Numbered from the stretch's first letter, positions 1 through 12,045 are shown. The stretch is DNA of 64,000 nt from Cryptomeria japonica (GCF_030272615.1 NC_081412.1:669874852-669938851), one strand, 5' to 3'. Notes: generated by a model from the letters alone, not told the origin. A program made the numbers and translations.

Positions 1-2990
1 CCAAAGGAATGGTAGATGAGATTTTCATTATCCTACTCAGCTTGCTTAGCTATTTCTTCTTTCTTGGTTTAGGAGTTGATTCCTTTCTTCTTTCATCCTA
101 GAAGTAAACAACTGCCTTCCTGGACCTTATAAATCTCATCTTGAATATCCTGAATTCATTTCATAGTAGGAGGGAAATTTTTCTTCCTTGATCAACCATC
201 CTCCTTCTTCTAGGTTGTTGTCATCAACTAACCTTGTAAAAGGCTTGATGCTCCTTTATTTGCAAGTTTCATGTGTTAAATATCCAATAGCGAGTTTGTC
301 AAGCACATGACTTCATTCATGAAGTGGACTCATAGGCCCTAGAGTTATTAGTAAGTCTATTTCATTCCACTTTTACATCCATTACTTTAATTGATCATTC
401 CATTAAGATCGTAATAAACACAAAATTTATGTAAAAGATAAAGATTCTTTATTCCATAAATTGATAAAAGTAGTATCTCAATCATACAATACTTATGCAT
501 TTCAAGTTGTCGTAAGTTCAATAACAAAATAATACAAAATAAAGGGTGAGATGCATCTGTTGATCTGCAACCCAAGCTATCACCAATGCAATCTTTAGCA
601 TAAAGACGAGAACAAGATTCAGACGCTTTTTCTGCCCAACCTTGAAGCTTACACTTCCCTGGAATTCTTGGTCAATCAAGAATACCTGAACCTAGACCAA
701 TTGCTTAGCAAAAGAATTCAAAAGGCAAGATGGAATCTGGTGCATGCCTTGATGATACAAGCATTTTAATTTTTCTAACTCTTTTAAGAAACAACCATTC
801 ATTATCAATCTAGGATATGGTAGAGAGGATAAAATAAAAGAATTTCATTATTTCAATGGTTAATTCAATTTGATTACTCGACCAAGTATAATGCCATGCA
901 CAACAAAAATAGATAGTTGGAAAAGCAACTATTCTCTCTATAATCCACATTCGGCACCCATCCTGGAAGGTAACTTTCCACAAACACAAACCTATCTAGC
1001 TTTGTTCACATAAATCTACAATTAAAATATACAAAAGACAATCTTTCACCTTTTCAATTCGAGCTTCCTATATCTCATAAGATATTAATATAATGTTTAA
1101 GGAAGACAATCTTTCATTGAATAGAAATAGAGAAAACCAATCTTTTGTTCAAAACAAATCCTATCTGACAGGAAGCAATCATTCATAGATAAACAAATAT
1201 ACATCTGAAAGAAAACAATCTTTTGCTTCTATCTTTCAAGCAATTTAAAAACAAGATTAAAATATTAAGAAGGTGTAACGCATGTATGTATCTTACATAT
1301 AAATTGAATAAAATGAGTACACATTCTTTTATTCAATTATTAAAACATTTAAATAGAATAATCATTAACATGCATTCCATTCTTATGGTTTAGAATTCTA
1401 AGTTTATCTTGCCTAAACTCTCTCTCTATCTTTCCAAGTGTCGTGGTTCATTTACCTCTTTTCTCAAAACATCATATTTAGTTTAATACTAATATGTGAC
1501 TTTTCATTATTTAAAACTTAACATACCAACTTCACTAATTTACCATAACGACAATCTAATATGATACAAGTTCATAAAATGCCTATCTATAAGGCTTTTC
1601 AAATGAGACACTCGATAACCATCTTTATTTTTCTTGCAAAATTTGAAAGTCTAAGTCTTTCCTTGTGATATCAAAATAACTTCATTATTTATAAGTCGTT
1701 ATCCTATTATTTCATCTTCTTCGTGATTCAATCTCAAAGTTTCTCTCTCTATCCTCTTACTTAATTTCTAGAGGATTGGGTAATCTCATTTATGAGAGTT
1801 TTACTAAGTTTATCAACAAAATTTAAGAAATTATTTCACTATTGTATCGTAATTTTTGAACAATTAACAATGATTCGTTTTTCGACTCTAACTCTTCCAT
1901 TAGTATATTGCATAGGTCTAAAACTAGATCATCCTTTAGAGAATATGTAAAGCAACCTATAATGCAATTCCTACCACTCTTTAACATCTTCCATGCATGT
2001 TCTTAGTTATTTTATCATATGTACCTCATAATACATTTCTCTATAAGACTATTCAAAAGTGAGTTCAAACAATTTTGTTCTAATCATGGCTTGACTCAAT
2101 CAAACTTCATTCTAATAAACAGTATATAACTTCATGACTCACTCACTATCCTTGCATAATGATCAAAGAATTAAGGTAGATCCTACCTCCTTATGCTCTT
2201 GTTACTGGCTTGAGGTGATGGACTTCCTTCCCTCTTCACATTTGCCCACTCTCTTTCAAGATGGTTCACAAACTCTTTTTCGCTCTCCATCTGTCGATTC
2301 TTCTACTAACTCCATCCTTCCTATCACTCTTTTTTAGCTCTTTTATTTCTAAACTTTACCATGATATTGAACTCTAAATCTGAGATGATTATGGTCGATC
2401 TTTTATGACTCAATCATAAACAAATCTAAATCTCACTACTTTTCTCTTCTTCATTCCATTCTATAATCCTTGGTTGCATCTCCCCCATTCCACTCTCTTC
2501 CAACTCAATGGTCTATATATAGTGTACCTGTCTACCCTCTTTCATACTTTCGGGCTATCTCTACTAGAGGTGGATTGATTCTAAGTGACACCACTCATGA
2601 TCTAATTGCAACATAATCCTAAATGGTTTTGAACACTTATGTGTTATCCATGCAATGTTATCCATTATCCATTTCATGACACCACACCACTAAAGTTGTT
2701 AAGTCCATAATTATAGATTATCCATGTGGCTTTTAACTCCAAGACTAAGTCGACTTTACTAAAAATGACTTCCCTAAAAGATGCAAAGTTTAACTCAATT
2801 TAACTTCTTTCTAGGTGTCGATCAAGGTGGATATTGGTGGGTTTACGTGGGTTGGTAAACCACGCATGCCATATGTTTGGCAGCTTGCAACGTGGATGTC
2901 GTTTCATTTAATTTAATGAGTGATTGGTGTTAACATCACAATGTGATCGGTGGTTTTATGTTAGTTATTGCATGCAACGTGGTGCAACTT
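1..2990. other. AT-rich intergenic DNA, no gene recognised
   Basis: I see no coding frame with a recognisable domain on either strand. The longest open frame here (2134-2337, +) is Ser/Leu-rich and has no supporting features. The stretch may hold decayed LTR-type sequence, but I found no paired repeat or polypurine tract to define an element. Confidence 0.5.
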
Positions 2991-3002
2991 TATTATGTGG
3001 GA

Positions 3003-3075
3003 GGAGGGGTGGTCGGTGGTAATACTGACCCCTCCCTTTATTTAAGGGGGGTGGTTGATGTTACCATCGACCACC
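3003..3075. other. Two adjacent hairpins flanking a TATA-like motif
   Basis: An 8-bp perfect inverted repeat, GGAGGGGT (3003-3010) with ACCCCTCC (3028-3035), is followed by the TATA-like CTTTATTTAAGG. A second inverted repeat then pairs GGTGGTTGATG (3050-3060) with CATCGACCACC (3065-3075): 11 bp, one G:T, 4-nt loop. The arrangement could be part of an old LTR or MITE promoter, but no element boundaries were found, so function is unknown. Confidence 0.4.
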
Positions 3076-3337
3076 TTCTTTAATATATATTTTTCTTTAA
3101 ACTAACCCCGCCATTATCACTATTATAATTTGTTTTATTTTATTTTATTTATTTTAATTTCATTTTTATTATATTTTAATATATAGTTAATGTTTTTTCA
3201 TTAATATATATATTTTACCATTAATCTTTGTTTAACAAATTAAATATATATGTAAATATATATTTTGGTTTTTCATTAAAACAATATTCATAATTTTAAA
3301 AATATGTTTTTATATATCTTAATTACATATGTATATA

Positions 3338-3400
3338 CTTGTATATGGTCGATTCATACAAGTATATGGTCGATTCATATAAGTATATGGTCGATCCATA
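3338..3400. repeat. Three tandem copies of a 21-bp repeat
   Basis: Units at 3338-3358, 3359-3379 and 3380-3400 share the core GTATATGGTCGATYCATA with one or two changes each. They run into the adjacent AT microsatellite. Confidence 0.85.
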
Positions 3401-3410
3401 TACATATATA

Positions 3411-3414
<4 letters not shown>

Positions 3415-3476
<62 letters not shown>
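3415..3476. repeat. (AT)n microsatellite
   Basis: Uninterrupted AT dinucleotide run of about 62 bp. Confidence 0.95.
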
Positions 3477-3479
<3 letters not shown>

Positions 3480-3480
<1 letters not shown>

Positions 3481-5222
3481 CTCAAATGATTACGCAGATA
3501 TAACAAAATTCATGAAGTAATCATATTTCACGATAATTGGATATTTATAACTATGTAGATATACATGTATATGATTAAATTGATTTCTCATATACATATA
3601 CATTTTATACTATTGACCAATTTACAAAAGTAAACTCATAAGTACGATTTTTCATACATTTATACGTATGTGAACAAAAAGAACATATAACCTAAAGTCA
3701 ATATTCATTTTCGAATCATTTACACATTTGATCTCTTTTAACTATAAAGCACAATATTTCACAATCACTCATGTAACTTATATATAATTCAATCACTACT
3801 CAAATCATGCAATCAATTCATATGTATAAATATTTAAATCAGTCTACTACTCATTCCAAATTCATCATTTCAATTTGAACAAACACTCAAATAAGGTCAT
3901 TTAAATCATCCATCTTTCAAGATGCAAATATAAATCCTAATGTGGTGTGTGAGAGATTCCATCTATCCTAATGAAATTCAAGAGCTAAGACAACTCTACC
4001 TGAACCCTGTTCTCACCTTCATCATTGTTCACCTGTTCCTGCATTCACTTTGCACTCAATCGCTCATTAGCAATGACAATCCCAATTTACAATAAAAATT
4101 ATTACTGATCATTCAATTGTATTTAAATCATATTAGTACATTCAATATCCTTTCTTATTTCATTAACAGTTCTATTTTCATTTCATTTCAATTTCATTTG
4201 AAAAATAAACATTATTTTCCTAATTAAATGAGTCAAGAACTAGTCATTTTTGTTGTATTAAAATGAATAGCTTTGGTTTTAATAAAATTTAGATGGGTAG
4301 AATTTCGACTATGATACATGAATTTTAATTCTAGTTATTTTTCTACTAGACCATAAAAAAATTGTACTAATTACCATCCTTGAAACAATTCATCATAAAT
4401 TACATGGATTTTATATAATTTTCTATTTAATTCTGAATTTAATTATGAAAAAGATATGTAACTCTAAGAAAGTTTTACTACATGTTTAAAAAATTATCAA
4501 TATTTCTATTGAACCTATGAATCCAATTGCTAATTATACTTTTAATGAAAAATTTGGATGATACAATCTCCTAGTAAGAGATGGTGTAAGTTCTTGAGTA
4601 TAATTTTTATGAGAATTTTAGATAGAAGAATCTCCTAAGGATAAAAGGTGATATCTTTACATGCATTGGAAACAATATTTAACTCCCTCAAAACATAGTC
4701 TTTAACTCACAAATATATACACATATGATAATGTGATTGTTTTGGTATTTTCAAAATTTGATATTGTTTATTTTATAATGGAATTTGACTCTATCATCAA
4801 GGTAAATTTGAGATGGACAACATTTCTTACAAATATTTATTCTACTAATAATATTGTCAAACATGAAATATTTTAAATATAAGTAATTCCCTTGTCTAAA
4901 TCAACTTTCTTGTGACATTTTAAATTAGTGTAACTCCTAAAAATAAAGGATGATATCTTCTAATGCAATTTTTTTACAGCATAATGTGAGAGCCTACTTG
5001 GTTTAGATTGTTTGACTATATTCACTCAAAAATATTTAGATTTTAATTTTGATGTATGTGGTTTAATTTTTTTTATGTATTGAATGATTCTTAAGATAAG
5101 ATTATATTTTGACAAAAATAAAAATTATTATCAAATCATGTTGTTGTTCAAATATTTATATCATACTTTTCTTCAAATTTTCTATTTTAAAAACACCTTT
5201 TATAAAATTTCAAGTATAATTT
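3480..5222. other. AT-rich intergenic DNA
   Basis: No recognisable coding, RNA or paired-repeat features. Short open frames (for example 5084-5305, +) are Phe/Ile/Lys-rich and look like by-products of base composition. The stretch ends at the target-site duplication of the downstream LINE. Confidence 0.5.
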
Positions 5223-5239
5223 TGTCAATTTCCACCCTT
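5223..5239. repeat. Target-site duplication, 3' side of first LINE
   Basis: TGTCAATTTCCACCCTT is repeated exactly at 10111-10127. A 17-bp duplication fits target-primed reverse transcription by an L1-type LINE and fixes the insertion boundaries. Confidence 0.9.
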
Positions 5240-5261
5240 TTTTCTTTTTCTTTAAAGGTAA

Positions 5262-5286
5262 GTGCTATCAAGTATGGGGATAGCAC
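5262..5286. other. Hairpin near the LINE 3' end
   Basis: Perfect 8-bp stem, GTGCTATC (5262-5269) with GATAGCAC (5279-5286), 9-nt loop, just inside the A-rich tail of the minus-strand LINE. Some LINE families have a 3' stem-loop recognised by their reverse transcriptase; whether this is one is inference. Confidence 0.45.
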
Positions 5287-5469
5287 CTTGAAAAAATACA
5301 ACTAGTTACATCACCCACATATAACAAAAGGTGGGTGAATCAATTCATCCTGACTATCCTAAGATCTGACATTACAATTGGTAACAACACAAAAATCAGA
5401 GACAAAGACTAGATCAGATAGCACAAGTATGTCGAACATAGACAAAGATAGAGCAGTGACCAAATGTAG

Positions 5470-6430
5470 GGCAGTTATTCATCTCCCTGAAGAGCTTGGA
5501 GAATCAGAGCAACATATTCTCTAAGGCTGATAACATTTGCAGTAGAGGCTGCAGGGAACCATCATTCATCAGAGTTGGTAACACTCCTGAAGGGGTCTGT
5601 GTTTCCATTCAAAACCACACACTTGAATATCTCCCAAGCATTTTCCACGAAGGACTTCATTCGCTCCCTTTCCTCAACCTTCTCCATTCTTCTTTGCGTT
5701 GTGCTGCCCATATTACAGTTCTCAGAATCTGACCCATCCTCCACCCCTTCCACTTCGGAATTGTTTGCATCCTCGCTATAATCAGAGGGAAAATAGTACT
5801 CGGGCTGGAAATACATCTTTAATATGCTGACCTTTATGTTTTCATCCAAACCGAGAATACCATTGGCAATAATATTCCCAATAGACAGCTTCACAAAATC
5901 ACACATCAGCTCGACAGACCGCTCCCTTGAGTCAATGATGTCAACTAAGGGAAGCACTATTGCTTCATAAATGAGGGCATCACACCAATGCATGTCAAAA
6001 TTCAGAGTAATCCCCATCAGCCCTCGAATCGCCTCATACACATACTCATTCGTTATAAATAGAATTCATATTTGAGTGCCCACATGCATTTCACAGTTAA
6101 CACAACTAATCTCCCCAAAGTGTGCCATTATCCAAGCTCATCAATATAGGTGGCATCATATTGTGAAGCATTAATCTTTATAGAGCCGGATGTCTCTGGA
6201 AGTTTCCTTTCCAAAATCCCAAAAAAGCAGAGTTTTGATACTGTTGCCTGATTTGCTCAGAAATAATAATGCGACTATGCTGCCACTAATGTGAGAAATC
6301 ATACTTGAATTTTCTTTTTGGGATATAGAGGGCAGTGAAATCCTACCATAGTACCATGGGATTGATCGAGAGTCTTATCTAGTGCCACCTCAATCCAGGC
6401 CCGGGTAGTCATCCATCGAACGTACTTGTC
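5470..6430 (-). pseudogene. Unknown coding-like region downstream of LINE RNase H
   Basis: After the RNase H stop (6431-6433) the minus strand still reads as protein-like sequence for about 300 codons. It is broken by several stops and one frameshift near 6045. The best stretch (5562-6041, 159 residues) has a hydrophobic, helix-like first half containing MHWCDALIYEAIVLPLVDII. Next comes an acidic linker rich in Asp, Glu and Ser, then a charged helix and a Phe/Val-rich end. Before the frameshift there are coherent pieces such as KLCFFGILERKLPETSG. I recognise no family. It lies inside the LINE target-site duplications, so it moved with the element. It is either a C-terminal extension of ORF2 or host sequence carried by 3' transduction. 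Confidence 0.5.
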
Positions 6431-7500
6431 TCAGCCAATACCATCACGTGAAGCATCCATTTTGATGTGATTAATTATATCATTGCTTGTCAAGTGTTGA
6501 TCAAAGGTAATCTTGTTATCATTACATACCACACTGAAGTTTGCAAGGTAATCGACCAAGCGGTTTCCTTCTCGGTACACATGTTTAATCTCAAAAGTGT
6601 CAATCAATTCCAACAGATGGTTTATTCGAGGGAGCCATTTGCATAACTTCCAGCATTGGAACTTTGATTTGATAATACCATTTATAATTATTTGCAAATC
6701 TCCCTCAATGAGTACCTTAGAGATACCATTTTGAATGCAAAGATTTAATCTATCCTCTAATGCTCTAATTTCAGCCTCATTGTTAGTAGCCTTGCCTAGT
6801 CCACCATCTACATCGTGTACTATCTTACTGGTATTGTTCCTAATTATGGCTCCAAATCCAACATCTCCCAGGTTACCCTTACTATCTCCATCGAAGTTTA
6901 ATTTCACCCAATCCTTCAGTGGGGCCATCCATCTGATATCCCTCCTATTCACTCTGTTATTGGTGTCTATGATTACAAGGTGTTTGAAGAGCCAGATCTT
7001 CTCCATTCCATGGTCCCAATCATTATAGGATCTGATTTTCCTCATGACAGATTTCCCATTTATCATTTCCTCAACAACACTTTTGATATTCTCAATGATT
7101 TTATTAACCGAGAGTGTTTTTTCTTTGAAGATCTTCCTGTTTCTTTCTTTCCAAATGTGCCAAACAATTAATGAAGGCCCCACCAGCCACAAGTTGCTCC
7201 ACCTTGAGTTATAGATCCTCAGCCAAGAAATGAGGAAGTCCTTGAGTACCTCACATCTGATGATTTTCAAATTGGTATTTTCAAAAAACCAATTCTAGCA
7301 GGCCTCAACCATGGAGAAATTGAAGAGGAAATGATTGGTTGATTCTTCATCTGCCTTGCACATAACACACATGTTAGGTCTGGAGATACCAATTGACTTT
7401 AATCTATTCTCAGTGAGGATTCTATTATGGAGGGCCAGCCAAAGAAATGCCCCCGCTTTAGGGAGAAGCTTACTACTCCAACATAGCTTATGTGGCTAGT
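6431..7500 (-). pseudogene. LINE ORF2 zf-RVT segment and RNase H domain
   Basis: C-terminal part of LINE ORF2. The zf-RVT segment reads around 7500-7130: Cys/His pairs in PNMCVMCKADEESTNHFLF, then WHIWKERNRKIF. RNase H follows: VKLNFDGDSKGN carries the first catalytic Asp, NNEAEIRALE the catalytic Glu, VLIEGDLQ the second Asp, and HVYREGNRLVDYLANF the C-terminal His/Asp region. RNase H would remove RNA from the RNA:DNA hybrid during retrotransposition. The domain reads openly from 7270 to its stop at 6431, but the upstream zf-RVT part is broken by a stop near 7270-7310. Confidence 0.85.
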
Positions 7501-9660
7501 CCGTGCACATACCCCTTTGTATTTGTACCTCATAACCCAATTTGACATAATATTCTCCTAATTTGACAACACTCCAGAATATCCTATCCTCATCATTAGA
7601 CAACAGGATACATCTACTTTTGAGCATGTCTTTTAGAGATTCACATAGAATCAGATTGCCAATGGATAATTTTTCCATACCCTCTTCCCATCCAGTTCCT
7701 TATTATGCTCAAAATAGTTCTCAACAAACACACCATATGTAGACTTGACAAGCTAAATCTAATCCTGATTAAAACTGTCAAATAATGTAGAGGCACCATC
7801 CCATGAGTCCCTCCAAATTTTTGCAGATTTTCCATTACCAACGTGCCATGAAATGTGATTAGTTATAATGAATCTGCAATCCTAAAGAAAGTTCTAGGAG
7901 GTAGATCCCCGCTTTATATTTTCCACAGTGAGAATTCGGCTAGGGTTTTCAAAATCCAAATATTTCTTCCTGAATATTTTGCACCATAGTTTCTTCGGTT
8001 TTGTGTACATCTTCCAAGATAATTTGGCACCCAATGCAATATTATATAGTGCCATTTTCCTAAGTCCAGCTCTGCCATCCTTTTTCAATAAACACATGGT
8101 GTCCTAGTTAATGAGTGGTATCTTTTTTTCATCTTTTGCACCCTCCCAAACAAATTTTTTGAGCAGGTTGTCAATATTCTTACTAGCAGCATAGGATATC
8201 TTGAAGCATGACATACAGTAAATGGGAATGGCCGATAAGATAGACTTAACCATTGTCAATATTCCATCTTGTGTTAGCCATCTATTCTTCCAAAGCGTTA
8301 TTTTGGTCGAACAAGATTTCAAAACATCTTCCCAAATCTGAGTCTACCTACATCCTTTCCCAATTCTAACCCCCGAATATTTGATTAGAAGTTAAGAAAT
8401 TTTTATTCCCAACAGGTTTGAGATCCTTTGTTGATCTTGCATTTTAGTGTTGAATAAGAATATTTGTGACTTGCCTTTGTTCATCACCTTCCCAGATTAC
8501 TCAGAGTACACATTCAGTGTGCTCATAATGTTCTTGGCTTCAACCAGCAAGGCCTCCCTAAAGATTAATGTGTCATCAACAAATTGGGAATGAGTAATAG
8601 TATCCAATTAGTTGTGTACTTTCATCCCTTTCCATTTTCTATTTGCACGCCTTTTTTCTATCAATTTCCCAAGAACTTCAGCCATAATCACTAAAAGGGC
8701 AGGGGATAATGGGTGTCCCTTATGCAAGCCATTCGTGGCTCCAAAGTAGCCACACACATTTCCATTGAAAATCATTGAGAAATTAACGGTGGATATGTAA
8801 AATTTGATACATTTGATCCATTTGATAGGAAAACCAATTTTTTTCAGCACACATATTAAAAAGTCTCATACAACCCATCATATGCTTTGGCAACATCTAG
8901 TTTAATGACCATACCTTTCTGTTTCTCTTTGTATATTGAGTGGATGACTTCTGAGACCAGAATGATGCCGACAATCTCTCGTCTGGGGGTGAAGCCATTT
9001 TGCTTTTCTGAGATGAGTTTCGGTAATATTTTCTTCATTCTTTTCGCCATTGCTTTGGATATAATCTTGTAAATTGTGTTGCATAGTGAGATTGGGCAAT
9101 AATCTATCATCGATTCATAGTCCTGCTTCTTGGGAATTAGTGTTATCAAGGTATGATTGATTTCTTTAACAAATTTCTATTTTTTCCTGAATTCTTCCAC
9201 CACCAACCAAATGTCCTATCCCATGAAATTATAACATTCATGAAAGAATTCAGCAGTTATACCATTTGGTCCAGGCGTCTTATGTGGGTGGAGGGAAAAA
9301 GTTGCATTTTTAGTTTCTTCCAAGGTATATGGAGCTTGTAGCATAGCACACTATTCATCTGTTATGAGTGTTTCAATAACCTCATCAATTAAGGAATATG
9401 TCGAGTTGGTATCAATGTTTCAGCTCCCCAAAAGATCAATGAAATAATCGATGGCAGCTTGTTCAATATTTTTCTATAAATTTCATACATTGCCATTTCC
9501 ATCCTTGATGGATTCAATTTTATTATTTAATCTTTTGGCCTTGGATGAGGCATGAAAATTTTTTGTGTTCAGGTCCCCATCTGCAATCCATAGATCCCTA
9601 GATTTTTCTTTCCAATACAGCTCCTCCCTTTTCAGGTTTTCCGAGTACTAATCTTTTAAG
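7496..9660 (-). pseudogene. LINE ORF2 reverse transcriptase domain
   Basis: Non-LTR reverse transcriptase in fragments on the minus strand. At 9149-8856 the fingers/palm region reads ISLCNTIYKIISKAMAKRMK and then KLDVAKAYD, the first catalytic Asp. At 8850-8608 comes the GHPLSPALL motif (normally QGDPLSP). The catalytic FVDD box is at 8583-8572, in a frame broken by nearby stops. The thumb and connector continue to about 7500 (LTMVKSILSAIPIYCMSCFK, then LRKMALYNIALGAKLSW). At least six stops or frame changes separate the pieces, so no active enzyme is encoded. It is homologous in order to the second LINE in this window but clearly diverged from it. Confidence 0.9.
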
Positions 9661-10110
9661 AGCTTTTTAGCTTTGAACTCTTTATTTGTCATGCCCATTG
9701 TCATCACATGATTACTAATGTCCTCCAATTCTTCCTCAATCTTGGTTTTCTCCACAAAGATGTTTTTAAAGGATAATTTGTTCCATGTTTTGAGCTTATT
9801 TTTCAAAAAAGGCATGTGTTTAGTGAATTTGAAGCTTGGGGATCCAGAGAAGATATTGCTTTCGAGCCACCATTCCCTTAGATTCTTCAACAATTTTGGA
9901 TCCCACCACCACATGTTAAGAAATTTGAAATAATTTAATTGAAAGTGAAATTGGAAAGTGATTCGACCCTATTTGAGGTATAATGTTAGATTCCAATGAG
10001 AAGTTTCCATTCATCCATCATTTGCCAACTAGGAACCTGTCAAGTCTTTCAGAAATCTTGGAGAAACTAAGTCTTCTATTTGTCCAAGTGAATCTCCCAT
10101 TTTGAGGAAA
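9648..10110 (-). pseudogene. LINE ORF2, end of AP endonuclease and linker
   Basis: The most 5' preserved part of the first LINE. It reads GRFTWTNRR, then ISERLDRFLV and a SNHFPI stretch in place of the usual SDH motif, matching the C-terminal end of L1 AP endonucleases that nick the target DNA. A linker follows (9914-9648): FKFTKHMPFLKNKLKTWNK and a charged helix. Stops occur after RFLVGK. The N-terminal half of the endonuclease and all of ORF1 are missing because the element is truncated at the target-site duplication. Confidence 0.8.
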
Positions 10111-10127
10111 TGTCAATTTCCACCCTT
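10111..10127. repeat. Target-site duplication, 5' side of first LINE
   Basis: Exact 17-bp copy of 5223-5239, abutting the truncated endonuclease end of the minus-strand LINE. Confidence 0.9.
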
Positions 10128-10440
10128 AAAACATACATTCTCACATTTGAAGGTACACATTTAATTATTTAATTTTACAACACTCATCTTAATCACAACA
10201 AAATTTCATTTTAAATGAAATGTTTTCATATAGTCTATAATTTTAGGAGAGAATTTAATTTTATTATTGCTAATACATTCTACAATAAGAACAATAGGTG
10301 GGATGTAAGTGTGCTAACAAAAAATCTTACCTTTCATCTTAAATTTAGCAACTATTTATACATCAAAATATTAATATTTAATTAAAACATAACATTTCCA
10401 AAATAAGCAATACATAAAATTTACATTCCCCATACATATT
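10128..10440. other. AT-rich spacer
   Basis: No coding or repeat structure recognised between the LINE and the SAUR relic. Confidence 0.5.
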
Positions 10441-10445
10441 ATAGT

Positions 10446-10703
10446 TCACCAGATGGCTCTTGTTCTCTTTTGGCATTTATAGAGAATTGTATGTCCCATT
10501 TGGTGAGCAAAACTATACTCTCCCTCGACATTGTCTAGCGATTCCATAAACAAAGAATGATTAAAATAGTTTATGGGGATGTTATACCTACATCGTTCAC
10601 TGCCAACATACACTGCACAAGGAGGCCACCACATGATTTGTTCACCAACTCATCTCTTTAGCTGAAATGTCTTTTTCTCTTTGAAGAAAAAGGATATACC
10701 CAT
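10446..10703 (-). pseudogene. SAUR (small auxin-up RNA) family pseudogene
   Basis: The minus strand encodes about 85 codons from an ATG at 10701-10703 to a TGA at 10446-10448. The core reads CAVYVGSERCRYNIPINYF, then NHSLFMESLD, then EYSFAHQMGHTI. This matches the SAUR signature of a YVG(E)ER.RF.IP segment, a NHP.F..LL segment and an E..F.H.MG.LTIPC ending. SAUR proteins are small, usually intronless auxin-responsive regulators of cell expansion. Here one in-frame TGA lies between the N-terminus and the domain, and the C-terminal Ile-Pro-Cys ending is altered, so it is probably a pseudogene. It is the only relic of a recognisable host gene family I found. Confidence 0.65.
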
Positions 10704-10996
10704 CTACTTTAATGGAATAGGCAAACCTACAGAGGACTCTGATTATTTGCTTTGAAATGAGGACTTGATGATTTTCCTTGCTCCTTGCCATAGGCAAACC
10801 TACATAGGACTCATTGGAAAGGTATCCAAGAGTTAGGAGTGAAGTCCTGAAAGAACGTGCCTATGACAACGTTCTAAAGGACAGGCCAAACTTTCAAGGG
10901 CTGAAAATGCCCCGAAGGCCTTAAAAAATGACAATTACTAACACATAGAAAAACTAAAAAAAAAATATTAAAATATTTCAAATTTTCTTCTGATCA

Positions 10997-12045
10997 TGGT
11001 GGCTCTCAGATATTGCGCTGGCAACCTGCAATTGACACAAAGATTCAAAGTTCGTGATTAAGAGGAATTGTGAAGGATTGGATGCTCAATTTATAGATTT
11101 TTGGAGAATATTGATTGGAAGGTGGAATGAATTGATCAAGAGGTGGAACTCAGGTGAGCTCACATGTTGATAGATAGTTGAACTGCTGATTTAGAGGTGA
11201 AATAGAATATATTGAATAGATTAATTGAGTCAACTGATTAAGAAAAAGCTAACTGAAGGAAGAAAAAGGATGATTGGAGGAAAATTAATTAAGAAGATGA
11301 CAAAGAAAGCTTTATTTAGAAAAAAACTATCTAAAATATGGAAATAGAGATTGAAGAGATAATTAATTTAATTGATTAATTGATTGAATAAATTAATTTA
11401 GCATGTGCTTGCACTTTAACTTAGATTTTCAATTTAATCTTTGCATGAGATTTTAATTCAAATAATTGAATTTATTCAATTCAATTTAGTATTTGAATAT
11501 ATTTAGAACTTGACTTTGATTTTCAATTTGATTTTTGAAATCATGCACGTGTATTTGAATTGGAAGAATTAATTAAATGAAATTAGAATTTGAAGAACTA
11601 GAAGAATTAATTAGTTAATTAAATCATTTAAAGAAACTATTTAATTATTTTAGAAATGGACTTTAATTAAATAATAAAGATTATTTGAATTAAAGGATTA
11701 AATTACAATTAATTAAATAACATTTAAATAATATTTAGGAAAGGGTTAATGATTAGATGATTAGAGATAGAAATTGAAAATTAATTTATTTAAATAATAA
11801 AAATTATTTAAATTAGGGAATAAATCAAAATTAATTAAATAATAAATATTTAATTAACATTAGAAAATGGTTAAGATGATTAAATGATGATAGAATATAG
11901 GAAATAGAAATAATTAGTAAGACGATGAGGAAATATGAAATTAGAAGAATAAGATTAATTAACTTAATTAAATAATTAAGGAATTATTTAATCAATTAGA
12001 GGAATAATTAGTACATGATCAATGAGAAATTTTTAGGTGTCTACA
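10997..12045 (-). repeat. 3' LTR of LTR element 1
   Basis: Direct repeat of 19153-20198. By hand, about 20 differences fall in the first 255 bp, with fewer in the AT-rich remainder, mostly transitions. The interior is dominated by AATTAATTAA-type sequence. The copies diverge exactly after TCTACA on the plus strand, giving TG...CA ends on the minus strand. Confidence 0.85.
11087..11095 (-). promoter_or_regulatory. TATA box in LTR (3' copy)
   Basis: TATAAATTG on the minus strand, about 90 bp from the end of the LTR. It is conserved in the other LTR of this element (19243-19251) and in the related LTR element 2 (34292-34300), which supports a promoter role. Confidence 0.55.

Larger units (their letters stand above)
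5240..10110 (-). mobile_element. 5'-truncated L1-type LINE
   Basis: A minus-strand non-LTR retrotransposon copy of about 4.9 kb bounded by 17-bp direct repeats (5223-5239 and 10111-10127). In element order it holds the end of the AP endonuclease, reverse transcriptase, the zf-RVT zinc-binding segment, RNase H, then a further coding-like region and a 3' UTR. It ends in an A-rich tail (T-rich on the plus strand, about 5238-5256). The 5' truncation inside the endonuclease is typical of LINE insertions. Stops and frameshifts interrupt every domain, so the copy is dead. Orientation and boundaries are well supported; the clade within plant L1 is not determined. Confidence 0.9.

Noticed and set aside
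6735..7171. Plus-strand open frames opposite the LINE RNase H
   Set aside because: The minus-strand frame carries the RNase H motifs; the plus-strand frames are shadows.
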